Below are positions 56,257-64,000 of a DNA stretch of 64,000 nucleotides, piece after piece. Location: assembly GCF_022539505.1 (NCBI RefSeq), contig NC_061514.1:41652869-41716868 (forward strand). Reading direction: 5' to 3'. This stretch comes from Lolium rigidum. Its lineage: Eukaryota > Streptophyta > Magnoliopsida > Poales > Poaceae. The notes beneath the pieces were generated by a model. That model searched no databases and had not been told where the DNA came from. It saw only the letters and a list, made by a program, of their open reading frames with translations. Numbering within the stretch: the stretch's first letter is position 1; every line of letters begins with the position of its first letter. Position numbers and translations under genes: made by a program.

Positions 56257-57980
56257 TGATGTCTACGCCCCCACCTTTTCCGGTAGACAGTGTTGGGCCT
56301 CCAAGAGCAGAGGTTTGTAGAACAGCAGAGCAAGTTTCCCTTAAGTGGATCACCCAAGGTTTATCGAACTCAGGGAGGAAGAGGTCAAAGATATCCCTCT
56401 CAAGCAACCCTGCAACCACAAAGCAAGAAGTCTCTTGTGTCGCCAACACACCTAATAGGTGCACTAGTTCGGCGAAGAGATAGTGAAATACAGGTGGTAT
56501 GAATAAATATGAGCAGTAGCAACGACACTAGAAAAGTGCTTTGCTGTCCAGGACTGGCGTGTGATGAATGGTGGTAATATTGCAGGCAATAGAGATGCAG
56601 TAAAATAGTAAACAAGTAGCGATAGCAGTATTTAGGAACAAGGCCTAGGGATCATACTTTCACTAGTGGACACTCTCAACATTGATCACATAACAGAATA
56701 AATAGATAGATGCTAGACTCTACACTCTCTTGTTGGATGATGAACACCACTAATCGTGTAGGATTACACGAACCCTCAATGCCGGAGTTAACAAGCTCCA
56801 CAATATTCGATGTTCATGTTTAAATAACCTTAGAGTGCATGACAGATCAACATAACCAAACCAAGTACTAACATAGCATGCACACTCGTCACCTTCACAC
56901 TACGAAAGGAGGCATAGATCACATCAATACCATCATAGCAATAGTTAACTTCATAATCTACAAGAGATCACAATCATAGCCTACGCCAAGTACTACACGA
57001 TGCACACACTGTCACCATTACACCGTGCAGGAGGAATAAACTACTTTAATAACATCACTAGAGTAGCACACGGATAAATTGTGATACAAAACACATTGCA
57101 ATCATAAAGAGATATAAATAAGCACTTCACTATGCCATTCATAACAGTTGAATAAGTATTCTGTGAAATATAGCCTAAGAGACCCACACGGTGCACACAC
57201 TCGTCACCTTTACACACGTGGGACAAGGAGTCTCCTGAGATCACATAAGTAAAATCCACTTGACTAGCACGATGAGATCTAGATTACAAGCATCATCATA
57301 TGAATCTCAATCATGTAAGGCAGCTCATGAGATTATTGTATTGAAGTAAATAGGAGAGAGATGAGCCACATAGCTACCGGCACAGCCCTTAGCCTCGATG
57401 GAGAACTACTCCTCCTCATGGGAGACAGCAGCGTTGATGAAGATGGCGGTGGTGTTGATGGAGATGCCTTCCGGGGCACTTCCCCGTCCCGCGGCGTGCC
57501 GGAACGAGACTCCCGTCCCCCAGAACTTGGCTTCGCGATGGCGGCGGCTCTGGAAGGTTTCTCGTACCGTGGCTTTTCCGTATAGGGTTTTCGCGACGGA
57601 GGCTTTAAGTAGGCGGAAGGGCGACGCCAGAAGGCTTGTGGGGCCACCAAACACTAGGGCGGCGCGCCCCCCTCCTGGGCCGCGCCGCCACCACGTGTGG
57701 GCCCCCTGTGGCCCCCCTCTGGTGACTCTCGGGTGTTCTGGAAGCTTCGTGCAATTCTAAGATGCTGGGCGTTGATTTCGTCCAATTCCGAGAATATTTC
57801 CTTACTAGGATTTCTGAAACCAAAAACAGCAGAAAACAGGAACTGGCACTTCGGCATCTCGTCAATAGGTTAGTTCTGGAAAATGCATAAAATCATCATA
57901 AAGTATGTATAAAACATGTAGGTATTGTCATAAAACAAGCATGGAACATAAGAAATTATCGATACGTCGGAGACGTATCA
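56257..57980 (-). repeat. 5' LTR of element B
   Basis: Partner of 51028-52753, 1724 bp. Confidence 0.92.
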
Positions 57981-57985
57981 CATTA
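57981..57985. repeat. target-site duplication CATTA, right of element B
   Basis: Identical to 51023-51027 and directly after TATCA. Confidence 0.93.
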
Positions 57986-58655
57986 CAAATAGATGATCTT
58001 GATCATGATAGGCAGCTCACAAGATCTAACATGATAGCACATGAGGAGAAGACAACCATCTAGCTACTGCTATGGACCCATAGTCCAGGGGTGAACTACT
58101 CACACATTAATCCGGAGGCGATCATAGCGATGAAGAGTCCTCTGGGAGATGATTCCCCTCTCCGGCAGGGTGCCGGAGGCGATCTCCTGAATCCCCCGAG
58201 ATGGGATTGGCGGCGGCGGCGTCTCTGAAAGGTTTTCCGTATCGTGGCTCTCGGTACAGGGGTTTTCGCGACGAAGGCTTTAAGTAGGCGGAAGGGCAGG
58301 GTTGGAGGCGGCGCAGGGGCCCCACACCATAGGCCGGCGCGGGCCCCATGCAGGTCGCGCCGCCCTATGGTTACGAGCCCTCGTGGCCCACTTCGTATGC
58401 TCTTCGGTCTTCTGGAAGCTCCGTGGAAAAATAAGACCCTGGGCGTTGATTTCGTCCAATTCCGAGAATATTTCCTTTGTAGGATTTGTGAAACCAAAAA
58501 CAGCAGAAAACAAAGAACTGGCTCTTCGGCATCTCGTCAATAGGTTAGTTCCGGAAAATGCATAATAATGACATAAAGTGTGTATAAAACATGTGAGTAT
58601 CATCATAAAAGTAGCATGGAACATAAGAAATTATAGATACGTTTGAGACGTATCA
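57986..58655 (-). repeat. Athila-type LTR of element E, second part
   Basis: It continues the LTR interrupted at 51027 (together about 1.59 kb) and ends GAGACGTATCA at 58655. With the primer site remnant on its left and polypurine tract on its right, this LTR has internal DNA on both sides. Confidence 0.88.
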
Positions 58656-58728
58656 AGCATCCCCAAGCTTAGTTCCTACTCACCCTCGAGTAGGTAAACG
58701 ATAACAAGGATAATTTCTGAAGTGACAT
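58656..58728 (-). other. Element E internal DNA with polypurine tract
   Basis: AGCATCCCCAAGCTTAG and the following 55 bases are the 3' internal end of the Athila type. It is cut by element D after GACAT (58724-58728), which should be D's target duplication. Confidence 0.75.
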
Positions 58729-59269
58729 TGTCGAGGGTACTCCTCGGCAATGCCCTTCGATTGGGGCTTAGGTTGATGGAATCTTGTAAGCTGACATGAG
58801 ACATCGGTTCACAGACAAGCGGGGAGAGCGATTTACCCAAGTTCGGGGCCCTCGATGATGTAAAACCCTTACGTCCTGCCTGTCTGATCTTGATTATGAG
58901 AATATTGGGTTACAATGGGGTGCCGAAGGGTTCGGCTGAGATCTCGTCCAGAGACTAAGTGCTGCGGTGACCTAGCTCTAGACTTTTGATGGCTAAGATT
59001 GCTAAGATTGATCGTGTCCCTCGGCAGCCCCTCTCCTGGCCTTTATATAGGAGGCCAGGTCTCAAGAGATCTAACCGAGTACGACTAGATTTACAGTAGT
59101 TCTAAATCTAAATATTCTTTGTTCGGCTCCTTCCTTGTCTTGCCCGCCAAGGAATCTTCTGGTGCGCCATCCAAGTGGCCCGCCTTGCCTTCAAGTGCTT
59201 TCATGGGCCTCCAACTAGATTATACAGGGTAGGGCAATGTCGGTTACCCGAAGGGTAATGCCCACGTCA
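58729..59269 (-). repeat. 3' LTR of element D
   Basis: Ends TGTCGAGGG and CCACGTCA, 541 bp. A TATA box (ttatata, minus strand) near 59043 lies between perfect 7-bp inverted arms CCTGGCC (59035-59041) and GGCCAGG (59053-59059). Confidence 0.82.
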
Positions 59270-60278
59270 GTAGCCCCCGAGTGTCTAGCCGAAAATAATT
59301 CGGGTAGAGACTAAAGCATGCCTCCTTTTAATGTTCTTCTCTCCGATTGTTCTTGTCCATCTTGAATCAGCATCAGCTTCTTCTGTCGGGTGCGCGTCCA
59401 GCGCTCCCGATGGGAGTAGCCCCCGAGTCTAGGTACGGATGCTTGCAATCCGTGCATAGACTCAAGTTGTACCACTCGAACGTTTTTCTCTGCCGAAGTT
59501 TTTCTGCAAGTCTTCATAGATCATCCGATATATTTCCCGCATGCAAGGGATAATGAGTAACGTGCCCAGCTTTTGCTGGTTAACTACCGACGGCAAAACA
59601 ACGTTACCCTACACAGAATCAAGTCCCCGGGCATGATCCTGGAGTGCAAAAAAGTTCTGCCGGGTGCGCGTCCAGCGCTCCCGATGGGAGTAGCCCCCGA
59701 GTCTGGGCATGGGTGCTTGCAACCGGGTGCAGACTCGAGCTGAGCAATCCAATTTTTCTTCAGTCTTTTTTCTTCGAGTCTTCAGTTTGTCGGGTGCGCA
59801 TCCAGCGCTCCCGATGGGAGTAGCCCCCGAGTCTAAGTGCGGATGCTCGCAATCCGTGCATACACTCAAGTTCATCATCCGATACCTTTATTCCTTCGAA
59901 TGTTTTGAGCATTCTTTACGACATCATTGATGACATTTACTGACATCTTGATTTTGACCGATAAGACGCGACCCGCTGGGCCCATTCTCTCTCTATCTAG
60001 CTCTATTTTTAAACAATATCCGCCCTTCTCGTACAGTTACCAAGACGCCTCCTCGATTTCCGCAATCATCAATGGAAAAAGGTTCCCTTAATGAACTGGC
60101 AGCAACGACACGTGCCCACGCAATCCTCAAGTTCTTCCTCTCTTAAAATCTCCAAAGGACGGAAATCTTTAATCTTCTCCCATATTTGCCATAGCATCTT
60201 CTTGTCCTCCTTATTCCTCTTTCCTTCGCAACCGCTGCGCCGCCACCACCGCTTTTCTAATCTTCCCCAGATCTCGCA
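59270..60278. other. Element D non-coding region with repeated motif
   Basis: Three units of GGGTGCGC(G/A)TCCAGCG, CTCCCGATGGGAG and GTAGCCCCCGAG occur at 59385-59427, 59658-59701 and 59789-59831, separated by text that also partly repeats (GGATGCTTGCAATCCG and like). The last 300 bases are a C/T-rich leader for the antisense gene. Confidence 0.7.
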
Positions 60279-60372
60279 ATGGTGAAGAAGAAGAATCTTG
60301 CTGCCGCCGCCAGTTCCATGAGCGGTGGCGCCGCCGCCAAAGCCTCCTCGAATCCTCCGAAGAGGAGCGCTC
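60279..60372 (+). pseudogene. Element D antisense ORF, first 31 codons
   Basis: The ATG at 60279 gives MVKKKNLAAAASSMSGGAAAK and continues Ala/Ser/Pro/Lys-rich. It stops being readable at the LTR of element C. The place and strand match the antisense gene of Tat-2, though the N-terminus differs. Confidence 0.6.
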
Positions 60373-61808
60373 TGATATCTACGCACACTCCTTTTCCTGT
60401 AGACAGTGTTGGGCCTCCAAGAGCAGAGGTTTGTAGAACAGCAGCAAGTTTCCCTTAAGTGGATCACCCAAGGTTTATCGAACTCAGGGAGGAAGAGGTC
60501 AAAGATATCCCTCTCAAGCAACCCCGCGATCACAATGCAAGAAGTCTCTTGTGTCCCCAACACACCCAATACACTTGTCAGATGTATAGGTGCACTAGTT
60601 CGGCGAAGAGATAGTGAGATACAAATGATATGGATGAATATGAGTAGCAATAGCAATCTGAATGAAATATGGCAGCGAGTAAACATGCAACGGAGCAGTA
60701 AACAAACGGAGATTCGATGTTTGGAAACAAGGCCTAGGGATCCTACTTTCACTAGTGGACACTCTCAATATTGATCACATAATAAAACCACTCTACACTC
60801 TCTTGTTGGATGATGAACACCACTAATTGTGTAGGGCTACAAGAGCACCTCAATGCCGGAGTTAACAAGCTCCACAACATTCGATATTCATATTTAAATA
60901 ACCTTAGAGTGCATGATAGATCAACACAATTATAAGGAGTACTAACATAGCATGCACACCATCACCGACAGACTATGAAAGGGGGAATAAATTGCATCAA
61001 TACCATCATAGTAATAGTTAACTTCATAATGTACAAGAGATCACAATCATAGCATATACCAAGTACTTCATGATGCACACACTGTCAACATTACATCATG
61101 GAGGAGGAACAGACTACTTTAATAATATCACTAGAGTAGCACATAGATGATATTCAACTAGTTCACAAAGAGAGAGAGATGAACCACATAGCTACAGCGG
61201 AGCCCTCAGCCCCAGGGGTGAATTACTCCCTCCTCATCATGGAGACAGTGATGGCGGTGAAGATGGCGGTGGAGACGGCGGTGGAGATGACTTCGGGGGC
61301 AATCCCCCGTCCCGACAGGGTGCCGGAACAGAGACTTTTGTCCCCCGAATTGGAGTTTCGCGATGGTGGCGGCGCCCCTGGAGTCTTTCTGGAGTTTCGT
61401 CAATCCGTGTCGAAGTTTTAGGTCACGAGGGATCTTATAGGCGAAGAGGCGGAGTCGGAAGAGTCCCGAGGGACCCACCCCATAGGGTGGGGGGACCACC
61501 CCTCTGGCCGCGCCGACCTATTGTGAGGAGGCCCTGGGCCTCCCCCTGGCTTGCCCTTCTGGCTCCGTGAGTCTTCCGGTGAAATAGAATTTCTGTGATT
61601 TTTCTGGATTTTTCCGAGCACTTTGGTTTTTGGGCCTTTTCTGCAATAAACAGACATAATAAACAGTAAACCGCCACTCGTGGCATCTTGTTAATAGGTT
61701 AGTCCAATAAATGCCATAATATGATATAAAGTGCAAGCAAAACATGTAGGTATTGTCATAAAACAAGCATGGAACATCAGAAATTATGGATACGTTGGAG
61801 ACGTATTA
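60373..61808 (-). repeat. 3' LTR of element C
   Basis: 1436 bp. The plus-strand end is GACGTATTA instead of GACGTATCA, so one terminal base has mutated. It has several deletions against B's LTR. Confidence 0.82.
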
Positions 61809-63545
61809 GCATCCCCAAGCTTAGTTCCTACTCGTCCTCGAGTAGGTAAATGATAAAAGAATAATTTCTGAAGTGACATGCTACCAACATAATCTTGATC
61901 ATACTATTGTAAAGCATATGAGATGAATGCAGTGATTCAAAGCAATGGTAAAGACAATGATTAAACAACTGAATCATATAGCAAAGACTTTTCATGAATG
62001 GTACTTTCAAGACAAGCATCAATAAGTCTTGCGTAAGAGTTAACTCATAAAGCAATAGATTCTAAATAAAGGCATTGAAGCAACACAAAGGAAGATTAAG
62101 TTTCAGCGGTTGCTTTCAACTTTCAACATGCATATCTCATGGATAATTGTCAACATAAAGTAATATGATGAATGCAAATATGCAAGTATGTAAGAATCAA
62201 TGCACAGTTAACACAAATGTTTGCTTCTAAGATGGAAAGAAATAGGTAAACTGACTCAACATAAAAGTAGAAGAATGGCCCTTCGCAGAGGGAAGCATTG
62301 ATTGCTATATTTGTGCTAGAGCTTTTATTTTGAAAACAAGAAACAATTTTGTCAACGGTAGTAATAAAGCATATGTATTATGTAAATTATATCCTACAAG
62401 TTGCAAGCCTCATGCATAGATTACCAATAGTGCCCGCACCTTGTCCTAATTAGCTTGGATTTACATGGATTATCATTGCAATACATATGTTTTAACCAAG
62501 TATCACAAAGGGTACCTCTATGCCGCCCGTACAAAGGTCTAAGGAGAAAGCTCGCATTGGATTTCTCGCTTTTGATTATTCTCAACTTAGACATCCATAC
62601 CGGGACAACATAGACAACAGATAATGGACTCCTCTTTAATGCATAAGCATTCAACAACAAATAATATTCTCATAAGAGATTGAGGTTTATTGTCCAAACT
62701 GAAACTTCCACCATGGATCATGGCTTTAGTTAGCGGCTCAATGTTCTTCTCTAACAATATGCATACTCAAACCATTTGATCATGATAAATCACCCTTACT
62801 TCAGACAAGACGAACATGCATAGCAACTCACATGATATTCAACAAAGGTGAATAGTTGATGGCGTCCCCAGGAACATGGTTATCGCTCAACAAGCAACTT
62901 ATTAAGAAATAAGATACATAAGTACATATTCAATACCACAATAGTTTTTAAGCTATTTTTCCCATGAGCTATATATTGCAAAGACAAAGAATGGAATTTT
63001 AAAGGTAGCACTCAAGCAATTTACTTTGGAATGGCAGAAAAATACCATGTAGTAGGTAGGTATGGTGGACACAAATGGCATAGTATTTGGCTCAAGGATT
63101 TTGGATGCATGAGAAGTAATCCCTCTCAATACAAGGCTTAGGCTAGCAGGGTTGTTTGAAGCAAACACAAGTATGAACCAGTACAACAAAACTCACATAA
63201 GAACATATTGCAAGCATTATAAGACTCTACACTGTCTTCCTTATTGTTCAAACACCTTTACCAGAAAATATCTAGACCTTAGAGAGACCAATCATGCAAA
63301 CCAAATTTTAACAAGCTCTATGTATTTCTTCACTAATAGGTGCAAGGTATATGATGCAAGAGCTTAAACATAGTCTATCTGAGCACAACAATTGCAAAGT
63401 ATCAAGTTATTCAAGACATCATACCAATTACCACATGTAGCATTTTCTGTTTCCAACCATATAACAATTAACGAAGCAGTTTCAACCTTCGCCATGAACA
63501 TTAAAAGCTAAGAACACATGTGTTCATATGAACCAGCGGAGCGTG
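61809..63545 (-). other. Element C non-coding internal region
   Basis: It begins GCATCCCCAAGCTTAG and runs parallel to 14410-16130 of A and 52754-54475 of B. No gene. Confidence 0.72.
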
Positions 63546-64000
63546 TGTAATATCCCAGGTTTAGAGACGATCGAGGGGTAGATTTTAGAAAGGGATGTGC
63601 ATTGCATTGTAATTTATGGGGAAATTTCGCGCTTTTAAACAAAAACTGCATCGAAGGGGAACAAGTTTCTCTCTCGACACCTTACAGGGTTAGGGTTTCG
63701 AGAGTGCGACAAACCTGTTCCTTATTCAACTAAACTAGGGTTTTGAGAAGAGAGGGGAGAGTTTGCATCACAAACTTAAGTTGCATGATTGAATTACAAG
63801 TTAAGTTGTTTGATTGAATTCAAACCAAATTTGAATTTGAATTTCAAACATTAAATAATCATCACATAATTCAAATTTGAGATAATTTCACAAACAATTA
63901 CCATTAAGCAATAATACAAGTAATATAACTATTACATTAAGCTCAATAAGTAAAACTTGGGCTTTATTGATCATCACACACATAATACATTGTCACTTAC
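63546..64000. mobile_element. Start of a further LTR element, continues beyond window
   Basis: At 63546 the shared text of A, B and C stops after GCGTG and TGTAATATCCCAGGTTTAG begins, an LTR start I recall from gypsy elements of wheat-type genomes. The rest is AT-rich with TTTGAATTTGAATTTC text. Neither its end nor any gene is in view, so family and strand are open. Confidence 0.5.

Larger units (their letters stand above)
51028..57980 (-). mobile_element. Element B: complete non-autonomous gypsy element (6.95 kb)
   Basis: LTRs 51028-52753 and 56257-57980, CATTA duplication, primer site TGGCGCCGCTGCCGGGGA and polypurine-like tract at 52754 define a whole element in minus orientation. LTRs look more than 97 percent alike by eye, so it is recent. 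It has no gag, protease or pol; one ORF of unknown function lies where gag should be. Its 3' non-coding region is that of element A although the second halves of the two LTR types are unlike, so modules have been exchanged. Confidence 0.9.
58729..60372 (-). mobile_element. Element D: Tat-like element of another family, 3' part
   Basis: An LTR (58729-59269), polypurine tract CTCGGGGGCTAC on the minus strand at 59270-59281, repeated motif region and start of a plus-strand antisense ORF give the same layout as the left side of Tat-2. Sequence is different from Tat-1 to Tat-3, so this is a separate family. It is interrupted by element C at 60373; the remainder is right of the window. Confidence 0.82.
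60373..63545 (-). mobile_element. Element C: relative of element B, 3' LTR and part of the internal region
   Basis: The LTR (60373-61808) is like B's, starting TGATATCTACGC. The region after it aligns with the non-coding 3' regions of A and B. CGCTC (60368-60372) would be the target duplication. It is cut by another LTR at 63546. No coding part is in the window. Confidence 0.82.

Overview
The window is nuclear DNA of a grass, most likely a Pooideae species (wheat, barley, rye or oat relatives). The reasons are a BARE/Angela-type copia LTR of about 1.8 kb, Athila- and Tat-lineage gypsy retrotransposons of Triticeae style nested in one another, Stowaway and hAT miniature elements, and one host gene that I recognise as WOX4, close in sequence and exon layout to what I recall of the rice protein. 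There is nothing bacterial, viral or organellar here. Family names come from memory of sequence style, not from a search.

Layout. 1-37695 is one deep nest of LTR retrotransposons. A Tat-lineage gypsy element (Tat-3; right LTR at 37327-37695, pol strand minus) was hit inside its gag-pro gene by an Athila-type element (X). X's LTR was in turn hit at two sites 45 bp apart by two further Tat elements: Tat-1 (right end 23552) and the complete Tat-2 (23603-33771, 5-bp TSD GGTAG). Tat-1 was then hit by a copia element (1-4859) in its antisense gene and by a non-autonomous Athila-type element A (12809-20972, TSD TCGAC) in its gag gene. The left halves of Tat-3, X, Tat-1 and the copia element lie outside the window.

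37696-48490 is a 10.8-kb island of low-copy DNA. It holds WOX4 (two coding exons, 43402-44190), old local tandem duplications, a Stowaway MITE, a hAT-type MITE with a visible 8-bp duplication, an unassigned TIR element, an unexplained GC-rich block and a fragment that looks like a Harbinger-type element with a proline-rich ORF. From 48491 to the end a second nest begins. It contains two inverted Athila-type LTRs head to head, one of them split by the complete non-autonomous element B (51028-57980, TSD CATTA). A further Tat element D (58729 onward) is split by element C (60373 onward), which is itself split by another LTR at 63546.

How the parts work together. The Tat elements carry, on the pol strand, Gag-Protease, then an in-frame UAG codon present in all three copies, then RT, a degenerate RNase H, a second RNase H and integrase. 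On the opposite strand, tail to tail with pol, lies an intron-containing antisense ORF with its own TATA box. Elements A and B have no pol and must depend on proteins from relatives; they share a 2.6-kb non-coding 3' region but differ in the gag position, where A has a decayed gag-pro and B has an intact 237-codon ORF of unknown function. The only gene with a clear host role is WOX4, a homeodomain transcription factor of the vascular cambium and meristem programme.
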